From assembly GCA_030248225.1 (NCBI GenBank), contig JASANE010017561.1, positions 21,939 through 85,938 of the forward strand: a DNA stretch of 64,000 nucleotides, in the 5' to 3' direction. Below, in pieces: positions 1 through 8,959 of this stretch. The DNA comes from Trileptium ribeirensis (lineage: Eukaryota; Nematoda; Enoplea; Enoplida; Thoracostomopsidae). Numbering within the stretch: the stretch's first letter is position 1; the number at the start of each line of letters is the position of its first letter. The translations under genes and the position numbers were made by a program. The notes below the pieces were generated by a model that did no database searches, was not told the DNA's origin, and was given only the letters and a program-made list of their open reading frames with translations.

Positions 1-265
1 CAGGTTTCGGTGTCAACCTCCCTGGGGGACCTCAGTGATCATGCCAGGATACTAGACACGTGCGCAACCAATCGGGCGGGGTCCGAACACATCCCGTGAA
101 GCGCGCCTGCGGCCTGCTAAGCTCCGTAACTTCTTGGGTCTGACCAAGAAAAGTGGCTAAACCGCAAATTTTAGGGTCCACCCTTGAGGTTATGATAGCC
201 GGGGTCGTAAGGGCATGGTGTTAGGAAGTTGCGCCATGCAGCTGCGTCACCGTTATTACAATACA
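1..265 (+). repeat. left copy of a long inverted repeat
   Basis: This segment matches the reverse complement of 22197-22456 over about 260 bp, by eye close to 88 percent with a few small indels. Shared blocks include cctccctgggggacctcag, cgggcggggtccgaacac and ggcatggtgttaggaagttg. The match runs to the window edge on the left, so the true outer end is not visible; on the inner side it stops after the ttattaca block. It is GC-rich against an AT-rich background. It could be a terminal inverted repeat of the Polinton-like element it encloses, or simply one of two dispersed repeat copies in opposite orientation. Confidence 0.8.
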
Positions 266-429
266 CATGTTCGTAATAGCCAACATTTTAAAGTTTAAGA
301 GATCTCTATACCACACACACAAACCGAAGACGAAAGTACGTAAGAATCACTTGCTGGCGGCGAAAGTGCAAGGATTCCGACGTTTTAACTTTCGAATACC
401 GTAAAATCCACTTCGGCTAGACATCCGAT

Positions 430-881
430 ACTAAACACTACTCAGGCCATAGTTTCGCTAAAGTTAATGTAATACTGTTACGTACGAAATATGCCACAGC
501 TCTTCACCTATTCAGATGTTTAGTGCCAATCAAGAAAGTACTCACAGGCATAGCTAGGACACCGGCAGATGCGCGAATGCAGTTTTAGGCGGTACAAAAA
601 TTCTTCGAACAAAGCGTTAGCCAATCCACTTGTTATAAGGATTTCCCAGTAATGTACTAAACACTACTCAGGCCATAGTTTCGCTAAAATTAATGTAATA
701 CTGTTACGTACGAAATATGCTACAGCTCTTCACCTATTCAGATGTTTAGTGCCAATCAAGAAAGTACTCACAGGCATAGCTAGGACACCGGCAGATGCGC
801 GAATGCATTTTTAGGCGGTACAAAAATTACTCGAACAAAGCGTTAGCCAATCCACTTGTTATAAAGATTTCCCAGTAATGT
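430..881 (+). repeat. two tandem 226-bp repeats
   Basis: Two head-to-tail copies, 430-655 and 656-881, each exactly 226 bp. They differ at only a handful of positions (for example gctaaagttaat versus gctaaaattaat). There is no coding content. Such recent duplications are common near ends of large DNA transposons, but nothing here proves that link. Confidence 0.9.
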
Positions 882-1559
882 GGTTCATGAGTCTGATTTG
901 GCCGGGAATAGGCGAACAAGTACTCTGCCGATATATAACCCGGGCGCACATCAACTTTAGGGGCCATCTAAATCGTCTATACCTTCCCAGTTAATAATTA
1001 ATCAACACGAAAACACATCATGGAATCTTGGCGTTATTTATTTAGTATGTATCCGTTATATCTTATTGCATAACACACATATGCCGAAGCAGGGTACGTG
1101 GAAAGCTATTCCCCCGGGCCCTCACCGAGGCCTCGGATCACCTTCCGAGGCTCTGGTCCACCCCCACAGGTTAGCAACCTACACCCTCTGAGATCTCACA
1201 CCCCCATCTCACCCCAAACTCGCCGCAAGAGGAAAATTTTTACAAATATAGGGGAAGATTAGCAAAAATTTGACAAAAATTGGGGTAAAATTGGCAAAAC
1301 AAGAGTGCACCGGAAGATGGGGTAGGTCGTCGTCAACATTTTGTCACCACCCTTCCCTCGAGACGACCTCCTCCGCCGACCCGGCTACCGCCTGCTCAGA
1401 CCTCGGAGCGTCAGCATGTAAGATATAACATCTATATTACCTTATTTTATTATTCACTAAAGCTAAAGAAATTATTAAAAGTAAAAGTAAGAAGTTTTAT
1501 TTAGAAAATAAGAGTAATAAATAAATAAATATTGCTAACGTAAAAACAAAGATAAATAC
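882..1559. other. no gene seen; GC-rich/A-rich alternation
   Basis: No supportable ORF. A C-rich block (about 1115-1215) is followed by an A-rich block with repeated gcaaaattt-like words and then another GC-rich block (to about 1400). A similar C-rich, A-rich, GC-rich order occurs near 34860-35130 and 42560-42830, so this may be a diverged dispersed repeat. Confidence 0.4.
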
Positions 1560-2620
1560 AGGGAAATAGGTAAATGTTAAGGAACCTTGCAGTTTAAAAG
1601 TAGGGAAAAGTTGGCAATATTAAGGAATTCTAAGGAATTTATGGGTAGTAGAAATGGGGATGGGGCGGTAAGGAAATGGATGTGGTAAGGTTTGAGGAGA
1701 CTACATAAGGCATGGTTTAAGGGAAAAGAGATTAGGGTGCGAGAAGGATTAGGACAAGAGAAGGGAAGTTATATTATAGGAAAGAGGAGTAGAAAATTTA
1801 GGAATTTTTAAGGGAAAGGAAATTTAAAGTAATAGGGTGAATAACTTATAAGGAGAAGGAAAAAAGGAAAAGGTCAGTAAAAAGGAAATTTGGGTAGAAG
1901 GGAATAAAGAATAAAAATTTAGATGGCTAGGATTTAAAGTAGTATCAAAGAAGTTAGATTTAAAGAGAAAATGTTAGGAAAACTTTGAAGAAGGGGAGTA
2001 GGAAGGCATGATAGTGGGTGGAGGTATGGAAGAGGTGGGGGAAAAGGAAAGAAGGGGAAGAGAAAAAAATACATTTTAGATAAAATATAGAATGCCAACA
2101 GGGTATTTTTGATAAAATTGGGAGGGGAAAAGGATTAGTTAGGGAGTATAAGGTAGATATAGGGTGACAGAAAAGTAAATGTGGAAGTTTAGGGATATTG
2201 GGAAAAGAAAATAAAAGAATTTTGGGGAAAACGATGGGTAGTTGGGAAAAGCGGAAGGATATGGGAAAAGGTGAAGGAAAAAAGGGTGACGGGATATTAA
2301 AAAGAGAATGGTAATTAAAGGAAAAAGTGATTTAAGATGGGAAATAAGAGGAAACCGGAAACGATTTGGTAGAAAATGGAAAAAGGATGTATAAAGGAAT
2401 GTGGTTGAGAAAAATGGTATAATAAAAAATGCTTTCAGGATACGGAAGAGATATTTCGGGTGGAAAAATAGGAAAAGAAGGAGAATGGGGAAAGGTATAT
2501 TGTACGGAAACATGGCTATTGGGAATGCTGGGAAAAGATGTATAAAGAAATTTTAGTAGAGAAGGAAAGAAGTGTAAAGAGGAAAAGGTTTTTTAATTTA
2601 TGGGAAGGGGTACGTTATGA
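1560..2620 (+). other. C-depleted purine-rich tract
   Basis: Over about 1 kb the plus strand is almost free of C and dominated by ggaaa, aaagg and ggggaa words. The 124-residue minus-strand reading frame across 2139-2513 is a by-product of this: it translates to Phe, Leu, Pro, Ser and Tyr almost exclusively and is not a gene. Such a tract can form R-loops or triplexes; a function is not shown. Confidence 0.85.
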
Positions 2621-4059
2621 TATAAATAATGTAGTACAATATATTTAAGTAACTAATATTGCTAAGGTTATATTTAAATATCAGTAACTAATATTGCTAA
2701 TGTTATTACTAAATATTACTAAAATGAATACATAATATATATTTCATTTAAATAAACTTAAATGCATAGCTAGTAGTAGTAGAGCCACAATAATTTAGCA
2801 AAAACTCGTTAACCCTCACGGAAATAGCAGGTTAACATGGCTATGAGTAAAGAAAATTTTTAATTTTATAGTTAAAGCTATAGTTTTAAGTCAATAAATT
2901 GCATAGCTAATAGATTCGCGCTATCGTGGGCCAAAGCTACGTCACATTCTGAAGTTCAGGAAAAACATTGAAATTATGTTATATATTTGTGTTAGCTGTC
3001 TATTAGGCTACAAGGGGTTATTGGTCTCAAACCCTCCCAATTCCCCAAGAACCTGGGTTTTCGCTATTTTGGTTATTACACCTCCCCCTATTTTATTGTT
3101 TATCCCAAGTTCTTAAATATGTTGCTTTTGTGTTTTATTGCTAATTTGCATTGTCCTTCGTTTTTTCAATAGCTAACCAGAAGTTAACTGAGTTAGTTTT
3201 CAGTTGCTTTTGGTCTTCTTCGGTGGAGAGTGTGATATCGAGGCGTAATATTAGCAGCATAAAAAATGATGCTTCCTGGTCGTTTGTATTTGACAACTTG
3301 ACTTGCAATATTTCGGTTTGTACAAAGAAATACGCTAACATTATTATATTTTTATTGGAAAAAGGCGACCTAGTTACCACAGGTAGGGTAGCCTCACATG
3401 TCAGTTGCGGGTGTGTTTCGTAAGCGGCGGCGTCGTTATTTTAAGCCTCAGGAGTGTTTACACTTTTATGTTTGTTTTTGCATTAAGGGTCATCAGCGCA
3501 AAGAATTACGTGAGAGCTAATACAGTTCAAGGATTATAATAGGGTTGTTCAAGGCTTTTCGATTTATAGTTAAAGAACTACATGATATTGGCTCAAGAAC
3601 TTCACAAATAGGTATTTAAACAATAATTAGTTATTACTATAGTAATACCTATTATTTTCCATAAAACCTTAGGACAAATATCTAACAGTACTGTTGATAC
3701 GTATTAGCTTTTAATAATTAGTAATAGTTGTCAACATTTGGGCAGGTCCAACGTTGTATTTACCCCTCTTTCTCAGACAATATTTCATAGGTTTTGGTTT
3801 TAATTACCAAAATCATACCAATTTCATTATCCTTTCCTGGGGGATATCCATTCTCCCACAGGGGTGACTCCTGTTGGGGCAGGTGCCTTTTTCACCACAA
3901 AATTTTTCTTTTTCTTTTTCCATAAGGGCCGCCCCCACGCCGCCCAGGTATCCCCTGTCGCCCTCGCCGTGGCATATGAGCGTAATATGTACGTAAATAT
4001 CTATATATAACTTATTATATACAATATACAACTAGCTATGTATTTACCTATAAATATAT
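2621..4059. other. no gene seen
   Basis: AT-rich DNA with short reading frames only. The plus frame 3151-3423 and its minus counterpart show no recognisable domain or convincing codon pattern. Confidence 0.5.
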
Positions 4060-4480
4060 AAAATATAATAAATCTATATAAATCTCAAAAGTAACCCATC
4101 CCCATAAATTCCCCAAAACCTAAATTTCTTAAATAAAATTTATACAAAACACACTTTTTCTTTTTCCCCACCCTTTTTCCTACAATATATACCTCACCCA
4201 CCCTTCTCTTTTATACACAACTAAAATTCTACCCAAAATTTATTTTTCCCTTTTTCCCATTTTTCTACTAAAATTCAAACTTCTAAAATTCTCCAATACC
4301 TAACCAAACCTCTCCAAAATTTAATATTTTCTTCCCCTCACCGCCTCTATTAAAATATATAAACCTCCCCTTTTCCTTCTTACCTTTTCCCATAAAATTT
4401 TCTTTTCCTATACTTTCAGTTTTTCCTCATTTTTCTCCATTTTGCAAACATTCCCCCATTCCCTCACCGTTACCCATTCA
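4060..4480 (+). other. G-depleted pyrimidine/A-rich tract
   Basis: The plus strand is nearly free of G and rich in cccttt, ttttcc and aaaatt words, the mirror image of the C-poor tract at 1560-2620. It lies just beyond the last broken ORF of the Polinton-like element. Confidence 0.8.
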
Positions 4481-4621
4481 GAGTTGGTTTGCACCTTCCA
4501 AGATCCACACATTTATTCCCTGCGTGTCTACCATTTTTCAAATGAGGGTTTTCGAAGCCAAACAACTCTTGAATTTCGGGAAATAATTTTATTTCTGCGT
4601 TATCTAGCAAATATACACTAA

Positions 4622-4738
4622 CTATATCACATACCTATCGGGAAGCTGTACATCCAATACTCTAACTCTGGTTACACAAAATGCCGTTGGAAACTCAACA
4701 GCCGGTTCGCTCAAGTCACAAACAACTACAACTTCCAT
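4622..4738 (-). pseudogene. broken ORF downstream of the TBP-like gene
   Basis: A 38-codon minus-strand frame beginning MEVVVVCDLSEP and ending in TAG. Its ATG lies about 25 bases after the TCTTAAAA motif at 4763-4775, the same arrangement as the start of other genes of this element. The sequence after the stop has more short open frames, then enters the G-poor tract. I read it as the 5' end of a gene lost by truncation or decay. The product is not recognised; a structural gene would be expected in this position of a Polinton, but nothing proves it. Confidence 0.35.
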
Positions 4739-4754
4739 GATTGATTACAATATT

Positions 4755-5264
4755 TTATTGAAGCCTTTTAAGAATATTATACACTGTATTGCACAACAAA
4801 TAAAAATCATTTACACATTTACAACCTGTTACCACTACATTCCCACTACTGTAAATCAAAGCCACTCCCTTACGTAGGGTTAATTTCATGCTGTTGTGAA
4901 GCTCTGTTTCATACATTACCGTGTACTGGTGTCTAAGACTTTCATAAATACTTAGTAAATTCAACTTAAACCCACTTCTCAACATACCAACCACATTCTT
5001 CAGCTCAATCGCCAATTCCTCAATACATCGGTAATCCAATTTCTCAATTTCTTCTTTCACCTTAACCACAATTTCTCTACCTTCTGCCTCTGATCTAACA
5101 CCTACCAACACCATTTTTCCATTTGAAAATAGTAAAACTGTACCACTGGGTTGAAATTTCCAAATACCACCATTAAACCGCAGCATATCATAATCAAAAT
5201 CATCAATTTCACATGATAAGTACATCAAGTCAACACTACATCCAATGTTCGCTGTTATTGTCAT
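4755..5264 (-). CDS. TBP-like protein (two TBP half-repeats) of the Polinton-like element
   Basis: 169 residues. The frame extends further upstream, but the ATG at 5264 is chosen because it sits five bases after the NADAR stop codon and gives a protein of TBP-core size; the longer frame only shadows the NADAR gene. Two related halves are visible: residues 4-77 with VLLFSNGKMVLVG and a following SEAEGREIVVKV helix, and residues 82-168 with ELKNVVGML, ALIYSSGNVVVTG and VYNILKRL. These correspond in order and spacing to the two TATA-binding-protein repeats (LIFSSGKMVxTG, IQNMVG, LIFxSGKVVLTG, YPIL). Phe30 and Phe46 match the two intercalating Phe of the first TBP repeat. In the second half the equivalents appear to be His123 and Tyr137, so DNA bending may differ. 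Role by inference: a promoter-recognition factor for this element. Confidence 0.72.
   Translation of the reverse strand: MTITANIGCSVDLMYLSCEIDDFDYDMLRFNGGIWKFQPSGTVLLFSNGKMVLVGVRSEAEGREIVVKVKEEIEKLDYRCIEELAIELKNVVGMLRSGFKLNLLSIYESLRHQYTVMYETELHNSMKLTLRKGVALIYSSGNVVVTGCKCVNDFYLLCNTVYNILKRLQ
4763..4775 (-). promoter_or_regulatory. TTCTTAAAAGGC motif near the end of the TBP-like gene
   Basis: Minus strand ATTCTTAAAAGGC lies within the last codons of the TBP-like gene and about 25 bases before the ATG of the broken ORF at 4738. An AATAAAA word follows directly and could serve as a polyadenylation signal. Confidence 0.45.
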
Positions 5265-5269
5265 ATTAG

Positions 5270-5773
5270 TTATTTCGCTTCGTCTCGAATTTCCATCCAA
5301 AGTCCACCCAAAATGTTCTTTCCTTTCCACTTCTCCACGTCCTTGCTGTTTGCATCCTGAATGTTGATCCCGATTCCCCAATATTGATCCCATTCCGACG
5401 CCTCCGCTATGATTGCTTGCTCCGTTCCGATCAATGCCGCTCGTACATGAGGTAGTTGCTCCAATTTTGTCTGTAGTCCAATCTTCATTATTGACGCCGC
5501 ATTTTCGTACCATTTCTCCGCATCGAAGTTTTTGATCTGACGACCCAGCTTCTTCTGTTGTGACGGTTTGAAAGTCGTCATTATCGCTTGATGAGATTCG
5601 TCGTCGTTGAAGAACCGCGCCTTCTCGCTTTGATACCATTGTTCCACGCAATTGTACTTGACGCCATTGACCATTATCCGTCCCACATTGAAGTTGCTGA
5701 ACACGCTCCATCCCGAACGAAATAAGACGAGTGGTGTTCCGTCGGTTGTTGTACAATATTTGGTATGTTCCAT
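5270..5773 (-). CDS. NADAR-domain protein (YbiA-like) of the Polinton-like element
   Basis: 167 residues, essentially a single NADAR domain of normal length. Visible family signatures are FSNF near residue 26, the VEQWYQSEKA segment near 44-53, FKPSQQKKLGRQ, an AEASEWDQYWGIG motif near 132-144 and the C-terminal GGLWMEIRDE. NADAR proteins act on NAD or ADP-ribose derivatives, and several remove ADP-ribose from guanine in nucleic acid. In a mobile element this suggests reversal of host ADP-ribosylation, which is inference. The gene lies about 200 bases downstream of ORF139, with AT-rich leader repeats (tattaaatag-like) in between, and is followed after five bases by the TBP-like gene, suggesting co-transcription. 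It is intact. Confidence 0.85.
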   Translation of the reverse strand: MEHTKYCTTTDGTPLVLFRSGWSVFSNFNVGRIMVNGVKYNCVEQWYQSEKARFFNDDESHQAIMTTFKPSQQKKLGRQIKNFDAEKWYENAASIMKIGLQTKLEQLPHVRAALIGTEQAIIAEASEWDQYWGIGINIQDANSKDVEKWKGKNILGGLWMEIRDEAK

Positions 5774-5968
5774 GTTATTTAATAGTATATTACTATTTAA
5801 TAATGTTAGCTAATATATTGCTACTATTTAATAAAATCGTAACAATGCTTTAGACGGAGAGCGATTAAACAAAATACGACCAATTTCAATGAAAGCAAAA
5901 CTAAGACTGATCAGCTTTTGAAAATACACATCTTTATATAGTTGTATGCTCGATTTTGATTGGTTGAT

Positions 5969-5982
5969 GCCTTTTTAAGAAT
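5969..5982 (-). promoter_or_regulatory. TTCTTAAAAAGGC motif at the end of ORF139
   Basis: Minus strand ATTCTTAAAAAGGC, including the ORF139 stop codon. The next gene, NADAR, starts about 195 bases further on, so if this is a promoter the NADAR leader is long; a termination role is an alternative. Confidence 0.45.
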
Positions 5983-6394
5983 AAAGTGTTCTCCATTTAG
6001 TCTTATGTTCCACAGCTCTGCTTTTCCTACCCCTCCCAAATGCTGATAGGGGTACACTGCCTAGTAGCGTTTCAAATTTGTCGGAGTCAAGAGGTCGAGG
6101 GGGTGAAAAGTTAACATCTGATACAAAGTACTTGACCAAATCAAATATGTTGGAACCAACAGTTTTATCTGGGTAAATCACTTGGTTGTTATCATTCAAC
6201 TTTAAATCTTTTATATTGTTTAACATTAATTTAGCTTTATTTCGTAAATTTTTAGGAAACATTAGCGACAAGTCTGGTTTTTCTTTGCTTTCGTAAACAG
6301 TTACTTCATTTCTAACTGGTACTTTATCCTGCAGCCCACCATTTTTCATGACATCTAGCCAACTTACTGGTACCACCGCCATTTTACGTGCCAT
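5975..6394 (-). CDS. ORF139, unrecognised Polinton-associated protein
   Basis: 139 residues, basic at the C-terminus (GRGRKSRAVEHKTKWR). It begins MARKMAVVPVSWLD and has a Lys/Asn-rich middle that may be helical, then a Pro-rich stretch (SPPRPLDSDKF). Its start overlaps the end of ORF91 by 11 bases, as expected in a compact viral-type gene block. The stop codon TAA is part of a TTCTTAAAAAGG motif copy. Similar small ORFs accompany the ATPase in invertebrate Polinton-type elements as far as I recall, but I cannot name a function; a minor virion or DNA-associated role is possible. Confidence 0.6.
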   Translation of the reverse strand: MARKMAVVPVSWLDVMKNGGLQDKVPVRNEVTVYESKEKPDLSLMFPKNLRNKAKLMLNNIKDLKLNDNNQVIYPDKTVGSNIFDLVKYFVSDVNFSPPRPLDSDKFETLLGSVPLSAFGRGRKSRAVEHKTKWRTLYS

Positions 6395-6659
6395 AATGTT
6401 TATTAAAGTAATTAATCAAATACTTTACAACAGTAGGTTTAAGCAACTTTTTCTTTCTTGAAACCGAAATGCGTTTACTTGCAATGCTTTTAAGACCTTT
6501 ACGTTTGGTTTGGGTGTTTAGTACTATGTTATATGCAATCTCCGCAAATGCGTGAAGTAGAGATAGAGGTGCAACTTTGATAACAGCTGAAACAACTTTA
6601 GAAGATGATCCACCAAGAAACTTTAACGCTGGTAAATTACGTTCAATATTTCGAGACAT
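6384..6659 (-). CDS. ORF91, small basic Polinton-associated protein
   Basis: 91 residues. It has a hydrophobic centre (about residues 24-47, VIKVAPLSLLHAFAEIAYN) followed by a strongly basic segment (KRKGLKSIASKR and SRKKKLLKP). The layout of a hydrophobic helix then an RKxLxxLASKRxxxxRKKKLL-like tail resembles a small protein often encoded next to the ATPase of animal Polinton/adinto-type elements; that is from memory and unverified. The ATG lies about 28 bases after the TCTTAAAA motif that ends the ATPase gene. It overlaps ORF139 by 11 bases. Function unknown; a DNA-condensing or membrane-active virion component would fit. Confidence 0.6.
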   Translation of the reverse strand: MSRNIERNLPALKFLGGSSSKVVSAVIKVAPLSLLHAFAEIAYNIVLNTQTKRKGLKSIASKRISVSRKKKLLKPTVVKYLINYFNKHYGT

Positions 6660-6683
6660 AATGCGAATTATATTATGAAGAAA

Positions 6684-6697
6684 TCCTTTTTAAGAGT
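6684..6697 (-). promoter_or_regulatory. TCTTAAAAAGGA motif upstream of ORF91
   Basis: Minus strand ACTCTTAAAAAGGA. It contains the ATPase stop codon TAA and lies about 25-28 bases before the ORF91 ATG. Confidence 0.5.
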
Positions 6698-7448
6698 ATA
6701 CAAACAACTGTTCATCGTCAGGGAATATATTCTGTCGTACCCTTAGTACACTCTCTGTAGCTGGTTTCAAATCAAGAAACAAGTACCCAAACGGTTCTTT
6801 CGTTGCTTGCTCAAATGCGCTTGATAGAAAGTTTGGTTTTGAAGGCCACATTTGCCTTCCCAAGGTATGTATCATTGACTGATCTCGAAAGTTGGGAAAC
6901 AACACCATATACTGAGCATTGCGGGTGATTGTTCGCATATACTTGCCTTCATGGTACAAGTTTTGGGTTACAAATATCGTACTGAGCTTGTTGTGACGCA
7001 TGCGAGAAAACGCTGCTGCAAGCTTTTTATCATTTGCTGCCTCAATCATTAAGTCATCCAGTACACAGATTGTGTGCCCATTAGATGAGGGAAACTCTGT
7101 GGGTATACCTTCGTATAGTTCTAAATTTGGTATCTCGTTCATCATATTACTATAAATATCCTGAAAAATGCTATAACAGTATAAAATTTTATCTATCTTT
7201 TCATCAAATAGCCCATGTTTAAATAATCGATATATCCATCTAGTTTTTCCACTCCCGGTTTGACCACTTATAACACACGTAAACGGTAATTCCAGAGGTA
7301 ATAGTACGTTATCAGTATCAAAACTTTGAACGTCAACGTGAGAAACCGGTGGTAAATTTTGCGGTTGAGCTGTACAAGTTTTCTTATGTCTATGCAAATG
7401 CTGACGAGTAGTGTAAGCACGATTACAGTTGACACATACATGTTCCAT
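6690..7448 (-). CDS. zinc-finger packaging-type ATPase (A32/FtsK-HerA-like)
   Basis: 252 residues. An N-terminal C2H2 finger (CVNCNRAYTTRQHLHRHKKTC, described by its Cys4, Cys7, His and Cys/His pattern) precedes an ATPase core. The Walker A motif GQTGSGKT is at about residues 62-69, Walker B is HTICVLDDLMIE at about 125-136, and a conserved arginine-rich segment (AAAFSRMRHNKLSTIFVTQNL) follows. This is the Polinton homologue of poxvirus A32-type genome-packaging ATPases. Its presence implies that the lineage once packaged DNA into virions, although no capsid gene is seen here. The stop codon overlaps the TCTTAAAAAGG motif that precedes ORF91. The gene is intact. Confidence 0.85.
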   Translation of the reverse strand: MEHVCVNCNRAYTTRQHLHRHKKTCTAQPQNLPPVSHVDVQSFDTDNVLLPLELPFTCVISGQTGSGKTRWIYRLFKHGLFDEKIDKILYCYSIFQDIYSNMMNEIPNLELYEGIPTEFPSSNGHTICVLDDLMIEAANDKKLAAAFSRMRHNKLSTIFVTQNLYHEGKYMRTITRNAQYMVLFPNFRDQSMIHTLGRQMWPSKPNFLSSAFEQATKEPFGYLFLDLKPATESVLRVRQNIFPDDEQLFVYS

Positions 7449-7474
7449 AATTATCAGAGATTATACATGATAAA

Positions 7475-7487
7475 CCCTTTTTAAGAA
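7475..7487 (-). promoter_or_regulatory. TTCTTAAAAAGGG motif upstream of ATPase gene
   Basis: Minus strand GTTCTTAAAAAGGG ends about 28 bases before the ATPase ATG. It is the best match to the consensus TTCTTAAAAAGG and resembles a shifted TATA element. Confidence 0.55.
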
Positions 7488-7489
7488 CT

Positions 7490-7717
7490 TTGTACCCCTA
7501 TTTTGTACCACTATAGGTGTCATATGAACCTCCATGTACCCCTATTCTGTACACCTGTGGTAGCTCTATGGGTACGGATTGTACCCCTATTCTGTACCCT
7601 ACAAGTATGTTTGAACCCATTTGGTTACATTGTATACTCATATTCTGTACCCATCTAGGTGCGTTTTGTGTCCCCATGTACCCATGTTCTGCAGCTCTAC
7701 GGCTACGTTTTGTACCC
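7490..7717 (-). repeat. tgtaccc minisatellite downstream of integrase
   Basis: Irregular tandem units of roughly 50-60 bp, each containing a tgtacccctattctgtac-like core (minus strand: GGGTACAGAATAGGGGTACA). They fill the gap between the integrase stop codon and the motif preceding the ATPase gene. The first unit is continuous with the last codons of the integrase gene, so the array may have grown from its 3' end. An overlapping 81-codon minus-strand frame (7498-7743) follows the repeat and I do not regard it as a gene. Confidence 0.7.
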
Positions 7718-8776
7718 TTAAATAGGTCGCAAATCGCGTTCATGTACCCATGAGTTCATTGATTTGGGGTACCCCAACCACTTGACTAGGTATTCTATCC
7801 CTTTCTTAGTCTTGCGTTTACGTATTATTTTCTCGATTTTATATGTATCGTCTGCAAGATAAACTTTTTGAAGTTCCTGAGTGTAAAATCTACCTAAAAT
7901 AGTTTCATTATTTGCATCATTTATCTCATATACAGGAGGGTTGAATGGAAGTTGATTATTGACTGTAAATACTTCACGCGACCAATGCTGATTGAACCCA
8001 CGTTCAAACGGTAAACGTTCCTTACTGATGCGCACAACGTCACCAAGTTGAAATTTATATCGAACATCAATGTCTTCAGCTGGGAAGAGCTTCTCTCGTG
8101 TATCATCCTCGTCATCCACCGAAACATTGGAGGGAATAAATCCATAACTATTTTCGGTGTTGTTATATGTTTTCACTATACTTTGCAAATCATCTATATA
8201 TCGCCGAGAATTATTCGCCGTCAGAAACTTGTAAATTTTACTCTTTAGTGTGCGTATGAATCGTTCTGCCATACTTGCCTTAGTTTCTTTATTCTTTGCG
8301 GTATATACATTAATACCTTTACTTTTACAGTAGTCATAAACTAAACTATTTACAAACTCTTTACCGTTATCAGTTTGAAAGTTATCGGGTTTTGTTTCTT
8401 CAAACACTGATTTGAGAGCTGTTAGAATGGTATTTGCTGCTTTGTTTTTTAATGGAACAACCCATGCATACTTTGAAAAACAATCAATCACAACAAGCAA
8501 GTACTTGTAACCATCGTTGTAAGTTGCGAGGTTAGACATGTCAGCTAAATCCGCTTGATACAGGTCGCCTATACCTTTCACTACAGTACGACGTCTCTTA
8601 AATCTAAGCCTACGCGGTTTATGGAGAGTATAGGTTTCTTGTGCTCGTAACCATTCTTGTACATCTTTCAACTTAACACTTAAACCACGTTTTCGAGCCT
8701 CGCGATATAATTTAGGTGCTGTGGAAAACCCCGCAACGTTAGTGGGGTCGTAATAAATAGATTTAAGCTTATCCAT
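7718..8776 (-). CDS. Polinton integrase with C-terminal chromodomain
   Basis: 352 residues, normal length for the Polinton c-integrase. The catalytic core shows a DD35E triad: Asp76 (YQADLADM), Asp136 (TDNGKEF) and Glu171 (MAERFIRTLK). An SH3-like segment near 240-270 (YKFQLGDVVRI) is followed at about 309-350 by a chromodomain (EKIIRKRKTKKGIEYLVKW then SWVHERDL). The enzyme inserts the linear element into host DNA, normally with a 6-bp target duplication; the chromodomain probably biases target choice to marked chromatin. The gene follows a TGTCTTAAAAGC motif about 32 bases before the ATG. All key residues are present. Confidence 0.93.
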   Translation of the reverse strand: MDKLKSIYYDPTNVAGFSTAPKLYREARKRGLSVKLKDVQEWLRAQETYTLHKPRRLRFKRRRTVVKGIGDLYQADLADMSNLATYNDGYKYLLVVIDCFSKYAWVVPLKNKAANTILTALKSVFEETKPDNFQTDNGKEFVNSLVYDYCKSKGINVYTAKNKETKASMAERFIRTLKSKIYKFLTANNSRRYIDDLQSIVKTYNNTENSYGFIPSNVSVDDEDDTREKLFPAEDIDVRYKFQLGDVVRISKERLPFERGFNQHWSREVFTVNNQLPFNPPVYEINDANNETILGRFYTQELQKVYLADDTYKIEKIIRKRKTKKGIEYLVKWLGYPKSMNSWVHERDLRPI

Positions 8777-8804
8777 TGCAACTGAATGTTATAAAACAGT
8801 AGTA

Positions 8805-8816
8805 GCTTTTAAGACA
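8805..8816 (-). promoter_or_regulatory. TCTTAAAA motif upstream of integrase gene
   Basis: Minus strand TGTCTTAAAAGC, about 30 bases before the integrase ATG. A second AT-rich word (TTTTATAAC) lies between it and the start. Confidence 0.5.
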
Positions 8817-8959
8817 TTCCTGCATGTTTAACACCTTCCAGTGCGCAGGTTGTCTATATCAGCTCAGACAAAGCAACAAGGTTCGATAACATAATTTATT
8901 GAATACACATATAGATATAAAAACAACTACAACACATAATATACTACACATGAAAATAT

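Noticed and set aside
2139..2513. 124-codon minus-strand frame
   Set aside because: It lies in the C-depleted tract; the translation is only Phe, Leu, Pro, Ser and Tyr-type residues, as expected from composition.
5265..5756. N-terminal extension of the TBP-like frame
   Set aside because: It reads the NADAR gene in another frame, is low-complexity Ser/Gly/Asn-rich and has no homology to TBP N-termini; the ATG at 5264 after the NADAR stop is the better start.
7498..7743. 81-codon frame overlapping the integrase end
   Set aside because: It follows the GGGTACA minisatellite and has no recognisable domain.
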